A DNA stretch of 64,000 bases from JAWKHR01 sp041394725 (GTDB lineage Bacteria > Acidobacteriota > Vicinamibacteria > Vicinamibacterales > SCN-69-37): contig JAWKHR010000026.1 in assembly GCA_041394725.1 (NCBI GenBank), positions 31,178 through 95,177 of the forward strand. Direction: 5' to 3'. A program made the translations under genes and the position numbers. Below the pieces are notes generated by a model. It saw nothing but the letters and a program-made list of their open reading frames with translations, ran no database searches and had not been told where the DNA came from. Within the stretch, counting starts at the first letter, position 1; each line of letters begins with the position of its first letter. Below, piece by piece: positions 42,003-50,916 of this stretch.

Positions 42003-43324
42003 CCCCCCCCCCCCCCCCCGCCCCCGCCCGCTACCCAACACCTGACCCCCAGGGCAAGCACGGCGACGCTGGCGAACGACAGGAGTACGGTCGCGTCGAT
42101 GCCGGTCCAGCCGCGCGCGTCGGCGAACGGCACGTCGCGCCCGAGACCGTAGAACAGGGACAGGTTCAGCGCGACCACGAGCGAGGTGCCGACGAACCAC
42201 GGCCGGTACCGCGCGTCGAGGCCCGCGGCCACGGCGAGGAGCGGCACCGCGGCGTAGAGGTGGTTCTCGTGCACCTGCGCCGCCAGCGTCGCGTAGGCCG
42301 CCATCGAGAAGCCGGCGAGCGCGAGCGCGTCGGCCGGCGACGCCGCCCGGCGCGCGCGCCAGCAGGCCCAGCCGATCGCCCCCGCGACCAGCACGAGGCC
42401 GACGACGCGCGCATTCGGATACCCGATCTCCATCGCGCGGGTGATTCCGAGCACCCGGACCGGCTCCGTCAGCGCCCGCCCCCAGCCCCACTCGCCGGCC
42501 ACCGCCGCGGCCCGCAGCAGCCAGGTGACGATCCACCAGAGGTTCGCCGCCTGCGCCGAGAGCGCGTCGTGCGTGGCGAGGCGCCCGAGCGCCTGCGCCA
42601 GGTTGGGACCGGCGCCGCGCGCGAGGAAGGGCAGGACGATCAGCACGCTCGTCGCGAGGCCGGCGCCCGTCGCCGCACCCAGCCGGCGCAGCCGGTCCGC
42701 CGGCGCCGGCCACCAGAGGAGCGCCGCCACGGCCGGCAGCGCGAAGACCGCCTGCGCCTTGGTGAGGATCGCGAGCGCCATCAACGCGCCCGTCGCCGCG
42801 CCCCGTCCGCGCGCGGCGGCCATCACGGCCAGGACGAGCGGCACCGCCATCTGTGCGTCGAGGTAGCCGAGCACCGAGCCGTCGAGCAGCACGGCCGGGT
42901 TCAGCCAGAACGCCACCGCGGCCCAGGCCGCCGCCTCGTCGCCCAGCTCGCGGCGCGCCCAGACGAGCAGCACGAGCACCAGCAGCACCTCGGCCGCGAG
43001 GCCCGGCAGCTTGACGAAGACGTTCAGCGCGCGCGTGTCGCCGAAGGCCGGATCCCACCACGCGTACGCGCGGCCGGCGACGCGCAGCTCGTAGAGGCTG
43101 ACCGGCGGGTAGTCCACGGTCATCCGGTCACCCCGCCACGCGAGCTCGCGGCGCTCGGGCGGGGAGCCGCCGACGCCGTACATGCCGGTCACGTCGCGCG
43201 CCGCGTGGTAGGCCCAGACCTTCCAGATGGCGACGTCGCCCGTGCCGGGCAGCGGCAGCGCGGCCACGCGGACGATCGCGCCCGCGACCAGGGCGGCGAC
43301 GAGCCAGCGCCGGCCGGGCGTCAA
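41984..43324 (-). CDS. GT-C membrane glycosyltransferase (GT87/GT39-like), poly-Gly tail
   Basis: About 446 residues from TTG 43324, which overlaps the rhomboid stop as TTGA. Around ten helices follow the short start LTPGRRWLVAALVAG. The first external loop contains VAIWKVWAYHAARDVTGMYG and DYPPVSLYELR, the acidic/YPP features of polyprenol-phosphate-mannose GT-C enzymes. The last residues run through the C20 tract as polyglycine and stop inside a hairpin; with one base fewer or more the tail would differ, so the true C-terminus probably lies near LGVRCWVA. It likely mannosylates a lipid or glycan on the outer membrane leaflet. Confidence 0.8.
   Translation of the reverse strand: MTPGRRWLVAALVAGAIVRVAALPLPGTGDVAIWKVWAYHAARDVTGMYGVGGSPPERRELAWRGDRMTVDYPPVSLYELRVAGRAYAWWDPAFGDTRALNVFVKLPGLAAEVLLVLVLLVWARRELGDEAAAWAAVAFWLNPAVLLDGSVLGYLDAQMAVPLVLAVMAAARGRGAATGALMALAILTKAQAVFALPAVAALLWWPAPADRLRRLGAATGAGLATSVLIVLPFLARGAGPNLAQALGRLATHDALSAQAANLWWIVTWLLRAAAVAGEWGWGRALTEPVRVLGITRAMEIGYPNARVVGLVLVAGAIGWACWRARRAASPADALALAGFSMAAYATLAAQVHENHLYAAVPLLAVAAGLDARYRPWFVGTSLVVALNLSLFYGLGRDVPFADARGWTGIDATVLLSFASVAVLALGVRCWVAGGGGGGGGGGRLQN
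42000..42019. repeat. C20 homopolymer tract
   Basis: Twenty consecutive C residues lie next to the hairpin, followed by CCCCC and CCC runs separated by single G residues. The tract encodes polyglycine at the C-terminus of the minus-strand gene. Length is likely to vary in vivo or be miscalled in sequencing. Confidence 0.9.
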
Positions 43325-44076
43325 TGCAGCCGGCGCTCCCAGTCGTCGCGGCCGCCCTGGTGGACGTTGAACTTCCGCCGCATCCGGTCCATGCGCCAGC
43401 GCGCGAGCCGGTACTGCAGGCGCAGCTTCAGGTCGCGCGGCCCGCCGGGGCCCTTGAGGTAGAGGTAGCCAATCACCAGGCCGCCGAGGTGCGCCATGTG
43501 CGACACGCCGCCGCCCGAGGTGCCCGCCACGTTCAGGAAGACGATCGCGCCCATGATGACGGCGAACACCCACGCCGACATCGGGAAGATCATCATGAAC
43601 AGGATCTGTCGATGCGGGAAGACGACCGCCCAGCCGAGCAGCAGCGCGTAGACCGCGCCCGACGCGCCAATCGTCGGCACGACGTAGCTGAGCTGCGCGG
43701 ACGCGATCGGCAGCAGCGACGCGACCAGCACCACGAGGCCCGCGCCCACGCCGGTGATGAAGTAGTAGCGGACGAACGCCTGCGTGCCCCACCGGCGTTC
43801 CAGCTCGGTGCCGAACATCCAGACGTAGAGCATGTTGAACAGGATGTGCGACACGCCGCGCGCGTCGTGGACGAACAGGTAGGTGACGACCTGCCAGACG
43901 CGGCCCTCGGTCAGGACCAGTCGCGGCGTGAGGCCGAAGATCGAGTACACCCACACCGGCGCGGCCAGCGTCACCAGGTACACCGCGATGTTCGCCAGGA
44001 TGATCGCCCGCACCGCGGGCGACCAGGGCCCCGGCCCGAACGTGGACGCCATCGAGGAGTAGGGGGACCGCCGCAC
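43321..44076 (-). CDS. Rhomboid family intramembrane serine protease
   Basis: 251 residues from GTG 44076. Six helices carry the catalytic serine in TIGASGAVYALLLGW and the histidine in SHMAHLGGLVIGY; the HILFNMLYVWMFG segment holds the conserved loop and helix 2 residues. A TACGAT box lies exactly six bases before the GTG and no Shine-Dalgarno is present, so a leaderless start is proposed; ATG 44052 is the alternative. A basic C-terminal tail (RWRMDRMRRKF) is cytosolic. Substrate unknown. Confidence 0.92.
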   Translation of the reverse strand: MRRSPYSSMASTFGPGPWSPAVRAIILANIAVYLVTLAAPVWVYSIFGLTPRLVLTEGRVWQVVTYLFVHDARGVSHILFNMLYVWMFGTELERRWGTQAFVRYYFITGVGAGLVVLVASLLPIASAQLSYVVPTIGASGAVYALLLGWAVVFPHRQILFMMIFPMSAWVFAVIMGAIVFLNVAGTSGGGVSHMAHLGGLVIGYLYLKGPGGPRDLKLRLQYRLARWRMDRMRRKFNVHQGGRDDWERRLH

Positions 44077-44088
44077 GGGGGGATCGTA
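44077..44088 (-). promoter_or_regulatory. Leaderless promoter of the rhomboid gene: TACGAT-N6-GTG
   Basis: The minus strand reads TACGAT, then CCCCCC, then GTG. Spacing matches the three other leaderless candidates. The remaining 138 bases to the murJ stop show nothing recognisable. Confidence 0.45.
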
Positions 44089-44226
44089 GCAGAGGTGGAG
44101 CGGAGAGGCCGGCAGTTCCGGGCCGGTGGCGCCAGCGATTGCGGTGCTGTCGGTGCTGCCGGCGCCGCTGCCCGTGCGGCCAGCTGGCGGCCCGCCTCGA
44201 GCGGCTGCGGGAAGCTGATGATGGCG

Positions 44227-45819
44227 CTACCGGCGCCGCAGCACCCGCGCCACCGCGACCCGCAGTTCCTCGATCCGCAGGGCCATCGAGACCAGGAGCA
44301 GCACCGCGACGCCCGCCCCCACGCCGCCGGCCACGCGCACGACGCGCGCGACGGTGGACGGCTGCGGGAGCCACGCGTGGAGCGCCGACTCGGCACCGGC
44401 CGCCGCCACCGCCATGACGAGCGACGCCAGGAGGATCCGCGCGAACACACTGGCGATGCGCCCGCCGTCGATGCCGCCGATCCGCGGCCGGATCAGTGCC
44501 ACCAGCAGGCCCGCGTTGACCACCGCGGCGAGCGCCGTGCCCAGCGCGAGGCCCTGAAAACCCATCACGCGCACGAGGATCAGGTTGAGGACGACGTTCG
44601 TCGCGACCGATCCGAGGCTCACGAACATCGGCGTCCGTGCGTCCCCGAGCGCGTAGAAGCTCGGCGAGACGATCTTCACGGCCGAGTAACCGATGAGCCC
44701 CGGCGCGTAGAACATCAGCGCCTGCGCCGTCGACGCCGTATCCGACGCCGAGAACTTGCCGCCCTGGAACAGCAGCTCGATGATCGGGCCCGCCAGCGCG
44801 ATCAGGCCGAGGGCGGCCGGCACGCTCAGCACCAGCATCAGCCGCAGGCCCCACGAGAGCGTGCCGCGCATCTCGCGCACCTCACCGCGCGCCGCGTGTC
44901 GCGAGACCTCCGGCAGCACGGCCGTCGCCACCGAGACGCCGAAGATCCCGATCGGGAGGTACATCAGCCGGAACGCGTAGTTGAGGAAGCTGATCGGCCC
45001 GGCCCCAAGCCCCGACGCCAGCACCGTGTTCACGAAGAGGTTCACCTGGCTGGCGGCCTGCCCGATCGTGCCCGGGCCCATCAGCGACAACAGCTCGCGC
45101 AGGCCCGGATCGCCCAGGTCCAGCACCGCCTGGTAGCGGTAGCCCTCGCGCCGCAGCGTCGGCCACTGCACTGCCAGCTGCCCGACGCCGCCCAGCACGA
45201 AACCGAACGCCAGTCCCATGATCGGCTCGATGCCCACCCGCGGCCCGAGGACCGACGACGCGATTGCCGTGAGCGTGAGCACGATGTTGAACACCGCCGG
45301 CGCGAACGCGGGGATGAAGAACCGCCCGAGCGCGTTGAGCATCCCCATGAGCACCGCCGAGAGCGCGATGATCGTGAGGAACGGCATCGTGATGCGCGTC
45401 AGGTCCACGGCCAGCGCGAGCTGATCGGCATACCCGGGCACGCTCGTCGGCGCGCCCGCGAATCCCGGGGCGTAGGTGGCGGTGATCGGTCCGGCGAACG
45501 TGATGCCGAGCGCGACGAGGGCGCCCGTGACGAGCAGCAGGACGTTGAACGTCAGCGACCCGAGGCGCCACGCCAGCGCGCGCCCCCCGCCCTCGGTGAG
45601 CCGCCGCGTGAACGTCGGGACGAACGCCGCGCTCATCGCGCCCTCGGCGAACAGCTCGCGCAGCAGCGTCGGAATGCGCGTCGCGAACAGGTACGCGTCC
45701 ATCTCCGCCCCCGCGCCGAAGAACCGCGTGAGCACGCTGTCGCGCGCCAGGCCCATGAGCCGGCTCGACAGCGTCGCGAGGCCGACCACGCCGGCAGACC
45801 GGGCGAGACGTTCGCTCAT
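44227..45819 (-). CDS. murJ: Lipid II flippase MurJ
   Basis: 530 residues with fourteen hydrophobic helices. The start MSERLARSAGVVGLATLSSRLMGLARD and RFFGAGAEMDAYLFATRIPTLLRELFAEGAMSAAFVPTF are signature MviN/MurJ sequence, including conserved arginines of the central cavity. It flips lipid-linked peptidoglycan precursor across the inner membrane. The 334-base gap upstream (45820-46153) has only a terminator for yqeY and GC-rich DNA, so murJ may have its own unseen promoter there. Confidence 0.95.
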   Translation of the reverse strand: MSERLARSAGVVGLATLSSRLMGLARDSVLTRFFGAGAEMDAYLFATRIPTLLRELFAEGAMSAAFVPTFTRRLTEGGGRALAWRLGSLTFNVLLLVTGALVALGITFAGPITATYAPGFAGAPTSVPGYADQLALAVDLTRITMPFLTIIALSAVLMGMLNALGRFFIPAFAPAVFNIVLTLTAIASSVLGPRVGIEPIMGLAFGFVLGGVGQLAVQWPTLRREGYRYQAVLDLGDPGLRELLSLMGPGTIGQAASQVNLFVNTVLASGLGAGPISFLNYAFRLMYLPIGIFGVSVATAVLPEVSRHAARGEVREMRGTLSWGLRLMLVLSVPAALGLIALAGPIIELLFQGGKFSASDTASTAQALMFYAPGLIGYSAVKIVSPSFYALGDARTPMFVSLGSVATNVVLNLILVRVMGFQGLALGTALAAVVNAGLLVALIRPRIGGIDGGRIASVFARILLASLVMAVAAAGAESALHAWLPQPSTVARVVRVAGGVGAGVAVLLLVSMALRIEELRVAVARVLRRR

Positions 45820-46015
45820 CGGACGGCCGGACCCCGCACGGCCACCCCCGCCCCGCCCGGACCGTGACGACGAACACCGCGCCCGAAGGAAAGATGAGCG
45901 GACGATGAAGACCGTCCGGCACGGGACGCGCGGCGCGGCGGTTGTGACAGGACGGTGACACGCCGCACAGCCGCGGCCCGCGAATGGCCGGTACCGGCCG
46001 GGAATGGCGCGGGCA

Positions 46016-46053
46016 CAAAAAGAAGGGGCCTCAACCCCTGCGTTGAGGCCCCT
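46016..46053 (-). terminator. Rho-independent terminator after yqeY
   Basis: On the minus strand a perfect 12-base stem (46053-46042 with 46035-46024, aggggcctcaac) with a 6-base loop is followed by TTCTTTTT (46024-46017). It lies about 100 bases beyond the yqeY stop. Confidence 0.88.
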
Positions 46054-46153
46054 GCCCGGAGGATGGATGAGAGGCTGCTTGCGTGCCTTTCAAAGAAGTT
46101 AGACGGAGCCACAGGGAAAAAGTTTGGGTGATTTCGCCGAGGAAATACGGTGT

Positions 46154-46606
46154 TTACCCGACCAGCCGCTGCTTGACCAGTTCGCTCACCCGGCGTCCGT
46201 CCACGGTCAGGCCATCCAGCCGCGCGAGCGTGGCCTTCATCACCTTTCCCATGTCTTTCGGCCCCGCCGCGCCCGTTTCCGTCACGGCCGCGTCGATGGC
46301 CGCGGCGATCGCCTGATCGTCGGCCGCCGGCGGCAGGAAGCGCTCGAGCAGGCCGATCTCGGCGTTCTCCCTGTCCGCGAGATCCTGGCGTCCGCCCGCC
46401 AGGAACTGCTCGACCGAGTCGCGGCGCTGCTTGACCAGCTGGACGACGACCTGACGCTCCTCGGCGTCCTCCAGCGCGCGCCCCTTCTCGACCTCGCGGT
46501 TCATGAAGGCCGCCTTCAGCATGCGGAGCGCGCCCAGCTCCACGACGTCCCGGCGCCGCATCGCGTCGGCAATGTCCTTCGTGACCTGTGCGAACAGCGT
46601 GCCCAT
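46154..46606 (-). CDS. yqeY: GatB/YqeY domain protein
   Basis: 150 residues; AAGGAG five bases before ATG. The YqeY domain is complete: IADAMRRRDVVELGALRMLKAAFMNREVEKG, QRRDSVEQFLAGGRQDLADRENAEIGLLERFLPP and the C-terminal GKVMKATLARLDGLTVDGRRVSELVKQRL. The fold equals the tRNA-binding tail of GatB; a role in tRNA-dependent amidation is suspected but unproven. It ends at a strong terminator. Confidence 0.94.
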   Translation of the reverse strand: MGTLFAQVTKDIADAMRRRDVVELGALRMLKAAFMNREVEKGRALEDAEERQVVVQLVKQRRDSVEQFLAGGRQDLADRENAEIGLLERFLPPAADDQAIAAAIDAAVTETGAAGPKDMGKVMKATLARLDGLTVDGRRVSELVKQRLVG

Positions 46607-46633
46607 GGCGCTCCTTGGTCCGTCCCCTGCCGG

Positions 46634-48718
46634 TCAGTCCAGCCACGCCAGCCACGCGCCGGCGCCGTCGGCCATCGTCCAGAGTAGCAGCACCGAGGCC
46701 CCGGCGCGCCCGGCCAGACCCGTCCCCCAGAGGAATGTCGTGCCGCGGGCGGCCAGGATGACCACCCCCGGGATGGCCGCCAGCGCCACACGCCCGACGA
46801 ACTCCAGGGCGTAGCGCTCGAACGACCCCTCGATGCGCGGGACCACGCCGACCAGGAAGAACGCCACCGAGGCCAGGCCGAGCCCGGCGATGGCCAGCGT
46901 CAGGCGATCGGGCGGTCGAAACCGCAGGGTCCACAGCCCGGCCAGCGCCAGCAGGATCATCGGCCAGCCGAACGCCGCGGCGATCGCCGCGCCCCCGTCC
47001 ATCAGCCGGGTCCCCAGCGGGGAGGCCGGCGTGTCCGGCGCGCCCGTGACGGGTCGCGACGGCGCGTCAGCCACCGGGCCGGCGGACCGTTCCCCGGCCG
47101 GCCCTTCGGTCACGGTGCCGCGCAGCCGGTCGAGCCGCTCGTACACCTCCGGGAAGTGCCCGTAGTAGACCACCACGGACGCCACGACCGCGGCCGCCGT
47201 CGCGATCAGGACGCCGCGTCCGGACGCGCGCAACGCGGCGCGCCCCGTGGTCATCGCACGTTCACCGCCTGCGCTCGCACCGCCGGCGCTCCCACCGCCG
47301 GCCGCGCCGCCCCCGGCCGCGCTGCCGCCGGCCATCCAGAACAGCGCGCCCGTTGCCGCGAGCGTCGAGGCGAGCAGCGCGATCGTGCTGACGTGCGACA
47401 GCATCGCCACCGTGGCGATCCCGAACAGCAGCAGGCGGCCGCGCCAGGCGCGGTCGCCGACGTCGCACGTCGCCGCGCAGACGATCGCGACCAGGGCCAC
47501 CGACTGGCCGAACGCGTTCGGCAGGTTCGCGTTGCCGATGACCACGTAGGTCAGCGGCACGAGGTGCGCGAGCGCCACCGCGACCACGCCCGCCGCGCGA
47601 TCCTGCCAGTCGCGGGCCACGGCGGCGTAGAGACCGATCGACGCGGCCGCGCCGGCGCCGATGACGACGACGCGGAGCAGGGCGACGTAGTCGCTCGTGA
47701 GGAGCGTCCACGGCGCGGCGAACACGTAGAGCGCGATCGCGTAGGGGAACTGCACGCCGTTCGGCATCGGCTGCGTGAAATAGAAACGCCCGTCGAGAAT
47801 CCACTGCAGGCGGTGGGCCTGGAAGACCGCGTCGATGACGGGCTTGGCGGGGTGGAGCAGCGCGACCAGCTCGAGGTAGCCCGCGGCGGCGGCGACGGCC
47901 GACGCCAGCCGCGCGGCCGTCGTGATCGGGGTGCCGCGGAGCAGGTCCGTCGCGCGGATCCCGACGACCAGCGCGGATCCCGCGCCCAGGGCCAGCCGCA
48001 CCGCCGTGCCCGGCAGCGACGAGAACGGGCCGAGCCCGGCGGCCAGCGGAATCGCCTGCGCCACCGTGGCGACGACCAGCACGGCGAGGGTCGCCAGTGG
48101 CCCCAGGCCGGCCAGCACGAGCGCCGCGCCCAGAATGCCCCCGGCCAGCGCCGCCCGGCCCATCGTGCCTGCGGGCGGACGGACCTTCGCGCCGGCGTCC
48201 GGCGCGCACGCCAGGCGATCGACGATGACGCCCAGCTCGCGGGTGTCGCCGCCGCCGGGCGTGAACGGGTCCGACACGCCGAGGTCGATGCGCGCGCCCG
48301 GGCGATCGGGCCGTGCCGGGAGGGGGATCCGGACGTCCGCGTAGTCGTTCGTGACGGCGGTCGTGCCCGTGGCGAGTCCGTCGACCGCGGTGGCGAGCGC
48401 CGGCAGGACGAGTGGCGCCCCGCGACCGGCCCGGACGCGGACGTCGCACGTCCACGCGGACCGGCGGTCGAGGCCGGGAAGATCGACCGACGCGGTGCGC
48501 CCGGTCCAGGCGAACGTCTCGTCGCCGGCGCGTTCCTCCGCGTAGAAGCCGCGGGCGACCGCGTCCACCGGGCGGTCCATCTCGAGCGTGATCTGCGGGT
48601 GCCGCGCGTAGGCGATCGAGAAGGCGGCGGCGCCGAGCACGGCGCCGGTGACGGCCGCGGTGAGCAGGCGGATGGTCCCCGCGACCGCGCGTGGAGAGCG
48701 GGGCATCGTGCGGGCCAT
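46634..48718 (-). CDS. Large polytopic membrane protein, probable GT-C glycosyltransferase
   Basis: 694 residues. An N-terminal anchor and a periplasmic beta domain (about 30-165, ITLEMDRPVDAVARGFYAEERAG ... DTRELGVIVDRLAC) precede about twelve helices (from 175). The motif PVIDAVFQAHRLQWILDGRFYFTQPMP resembles the acidic/aromatic loop of bacterial lipid-sugar transferases. A Ser/Gly/Ala-rich low-complexity loop (GGSAAGGGAAGGGSAGGAS) lies at about 490-515. I do not recognise a named family; a role in surface glycan assembly is inferred from the neighbours. Possibly in one transcription unit with the next genes on the same strand. Confidence 0.65.
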   Translation of the reverse strand: MARTMPRSPRAVAGTIRLLTAAVTGAVLGAAAFSIAYARHPQITLEMDRPVDAVARGFYAEERAGDETFAWTGRTASVDLPGLDRRSAWTCDVRVRAGRGAPLVLPALATAVDGLATGTTAVTNDYADVRIPLPARPDRPGARIDLGVSDPFTPGGGDTRELGVIVDRLACAPDAGAKVRPPAGTMGRAALAGGILGAALVLAGLGPLATLAVLVVATVAQAIPLAAGLGPFSSLPGTAVRLALGAGSALVVGIRATDLLRGTPITTAARLASAVAAAAGYLELVALLHPAKPVIDAVFQAHRLQWILDGRFYFTQPMPNGVQFPYAIALYVFAAPWTLLTSDYVALLRVVVIGAGAAASIGLYAAVARDWQDRAAGVVAVALAHLVPLTYVVIGNANLPNAFGQSVALVAIVCAATCDVGDRAWRGRLLLFGIATVAMLSHVSTIALLASTLAATGALFWMAGGSAAGGGAAGGGSAGGASAGGERAMTTGRAALRASGRGVLIATAAAVVASVVVYYGHFPEVYERLDRLRGTVTEGPAGERSAGPVADAPSRPVTGAPDTPASPLGTRLMDGGAAIAAAFGWPMILLALAGLWTLRFRPPDRLTLAIAGLGLASVAFFLVGVVPRIEGSFERYALEFVGRVALAAIPGVVILAARGTTFLWGTGLAGRAGASVLLLWTMADGAGAWLAWLD

Positions 48719-48733
48719 TCTATCGCCGGGGCG

Positions 48734-49900
48734 CTACCGATCCCGCCCGGCGGACGGCCCGGCAGCCCGCACGCGGGCGTACGCGTCGGCGTACGCCGCC
48801 TCGACCGCGGCGCGACGGAAGCGGGCGTCGAGCCGGCGCCGGGTCTCGCCCGAGACGCGCCGCGGCGCGTCGATCCGCTCGGCGAGAGCGGCCGCCAGTC
48901 GCACTGCGTCCTCCCGCGGCACGACCGCGACGTCCTCGCCGAAGATCCCGTGCAGTTCGACGCCGCCCGGATGGTCGGCCGAGAGGACCGGCGTGCCGGC
49001 CGCGAGCGCCTCGACCGCGACGGTGGGCAGCGCCTCGAGCAGCGACGGCAGGACGAAGACGTCGGCTACCGCGGCGTAGCGCGCGACGACGTCGTTCGGG
49101 ACGAGGCCGGCGAAGGTCACGCGCGCGGCGAGGCCCAGGTCGCGCGCCTGCGCCTCGAGGGACGCGCGCAGCGGGCCCGTGCCGCAGATCACGAGCCGCG
49201 TGTCGTCGCGGCCGGCGGTCGCGCGCGCGAACGCCTCGACGAGGTACCGCTGCCCGGCCAGCTCGTGCAGCCGCTTCACGTTGAGCACCACGCGCGGCTC
49301 GCGCAGGCCGAGGTCGCGACGCCAGGCCTCGCGCGTCGCCTCGTCGGGCGTGACGAAGGTCGCGCTGACCGGCGGGTAGACCACCGACAGCCCCGGCCGA
49401 TCGAGCCCGAGATCGCGCGCGCGATCGAGCAGGCCCTGGCTGTAGAACGTCACCTCGCCGGCCTGCCGGTAGGCGCGGGTCCAGGGGTCGATCGTCCGCC
49501 GGCGGTAGTGCCAGATCTCGGTGCCGTAGAGCGTCAGGATCGTCGGGATGCCGCGCCGTCGCGCCCAGGCCGCCGCCACCTCGACGATCAGGCCGTTGCT
49601 GTGGAGGTGCAGCAGGTCGGCGCCCGCGGCGGTGCGATCGAGCGCGGCGAGGATGCGGCGCGTGCGCAACAGCGTGTCGATCCTCAGCGTGCGGCCCAGG
49701 CGCGAGGCGACGACCCGGCGCGGCAGCCAGGTGACCGGCCCGGGCAGGGGCGCGGGCGCGACGTCGGTCTGCGCCGGCTCGTGCGCGACGAACGCGACCG
49801 CGTCGCCCCGCGCCGCGAACCACTCGCCGAGCTGCGCGGGCAGGAGGGCGTTGGCGGCCTGATCGGGGGGCAGGTGCGGCGAGACGTGGCAGACGCGCAT
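48734..49900 (-). CDS. GT4-family glycosyltransferase
   Basis: 388 residues from ATG 49900; the frame stays open further upstream by chance. The GT-B N-domain starts MRVCHVSPHLPPDQAANALLPAQLGEWFAARG, with LHLHSNGLIVEVAAAWARRRGIPTILTLYGTEIW as the acceptor part. The C-domain has VVLNVKRLHELAGQRYLVEAF, VFVLPSLLEALPTVAVEALAAGTPVL and the EX7E-type donor motif. It transfers a sugar from a nucleotide donor in the cytoplasm. Gap of five bases to the upstream deacetylase gene. Confidence 0.92.
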   Translation of the reverse strand: MRVCHVSPHLPPDQAANALLPAQLGEWFAARGDAVAFVAHEPAQTDVAPAPLPGPVTWLPRRVVASRLGRTLRIDTLLRTRRILAALDRTAAGADLLHLHSNGLIVEVAAAWARRRGIPTILTLYGTEIWHYRRRTIDPWTRAYRQAGEVTFYSQGLLDRARDLGLDRPGLSVVYPPVSATFVTPDEATREAWRRDLGLREPRVVLNVKRLHELAGQRYLVEAFARATAGRDDTRLVICGTGPLRASLEAQARDLGLAARVTFAGLVPNDVVARYAAVADVFVLPSLLEALPTVAVEALAAGTPVLSADHPGGVELHGIFGEDVAVVPREDAVRLAAALAERIDAPRRVSGETRRRLDARFRRAAVEAAYADAYARVRAAGPSAGRDR

Positions 49901-49905
49901 GCGCG

Positions 49906-50916
49906 TCAGGCGGTGCGCCGGGCCCCGGCCGCGGCCGCCGCGCCCGATCGCACGAACGCGGCGTGGAACTCCGCGAACGTCATCGGCACGGCGCCCAGCT
50001 CGCCGGTCGCGAACGTGAGGAAGCGGCCGAGCCGGTCGAAGAACGCGTCGAGTTCGGCCTCGGTCCGGTTGTACGGGCTGCCGCCGACGATGGCCTCCGA
50101 GGAGTGGAACAGCAGGTTGAGGATCGGCGTGCCCCGCCGCGCGAGCTGGCGGCCGAGCGCGATCATGTCCTCGGCCGAGCTGTAGGACGGCCGCAGCCAG
50201 CGGACCTCGGCGATTCTCAGCAGCCGCAGGATGCGCTTCGTCATGTACGGGCTCGGCGCCCGGGCGTACCAGCGCTCGACGAACGGCGGCACACGGCGGC
50301 TGAGCGCGGCCGAGAGGGGCAGTTCGAGCAGCGCGCTCGTGCCCGGACGCGTCGCGTCGTCGTAGGCGAGGAAGTACGGGTCGAGCGGCGCCTCCACGAA
50401 GTCGGGGCCCTGCTTGTGCGCCTCGTAGAACAGCGGCGCGACGCTCGACTCGACGAGGTAGCCGCGCCGCTCGAGCGACGAGACGTGCGAGGCGGAGAAG
50501 CCGAAGCGTCCCGAGCGGTAGGACACGGGCCGCACGCCGACGCCCTCCTCGATGGCCGTGGTCAGCGAGTCGAGCTGCGCGTCGAACTGATCGAGCGGGA
50601 GCTGCAGCGCGTAGGGATGCCGGCGGACGTCGTCGGCCGAGCACGGCGGCGTTTCCCAGGCGTGATGGTGCGCGCCCACCTCGCAGTCGCCGCGCGCGAG
50701 CAGGCCGCGCAGCACCTCGGCCGAGCGCGGGTCGCGCGCCACCGGGTGGGTGATGACGTAGGTGGGGCGGACGCCGTGGCGCGCGAAGAAGTCGTGCAGG
50801 CGGCCGAGCGCGTACAGGTTCTCGAACGTCTGGCGGGCGCGGGCCTCCGCGCTCCACTGGTTGTCGCCCTCGGTGTCGATCGCGACGAGCAGCGCCGGGC
50901 CGGTCGCGCGCGTCAT
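49906..50916 (-). CDS. Polysaccharide-deacetylase-like protein
   Basis: 336 residues from ATG 50916 (ATGA overlap with the GNAT gene). The NodB-like features are VAIDTEGDNQW at the start, RPTYVITHPVA, and EVGAHHHAWETPP, which supplies the metal histidines, plus VSYRSGRFGFS. The second half is less typical. A zinc-dependent de-N-acetylation of a glycan or lipid-linked sugar is the likely reaction. It sits between a GT4 and a GNAT acetyltransferase gene, so the amino sugar may be remodelled by this set. Confidence 0.82.
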   Translation of the reverse strand: MTRATGPALLVAIDTEGDNQWSAEARARQTFENLYALGRLHDFFARHGVRPTYVITHPVARDPRSAEVLRGLLARGDCEVGAHHHAWETPPCSADDVRRHPYALQLPLDQFDAQLDSLTTAIEEGVGVRPVSYRSGRFGFSASHVSSLERRGYLVESSVAPLFYEAHKQGPDFVEAPLDPYFLAYDDATRPGTSALLELPLSAALSRRVPPFVERWYARAPSPYMTKRILRLLRIAEVRWLRPSYSSAEDMIALGRQLARRGTPILNLLFHSSEAIVGGSPYNRTEAELDAFFDRLGRFLTFATGELGAVPMTFAEFHAAFVRSGAAAAAGARRTA

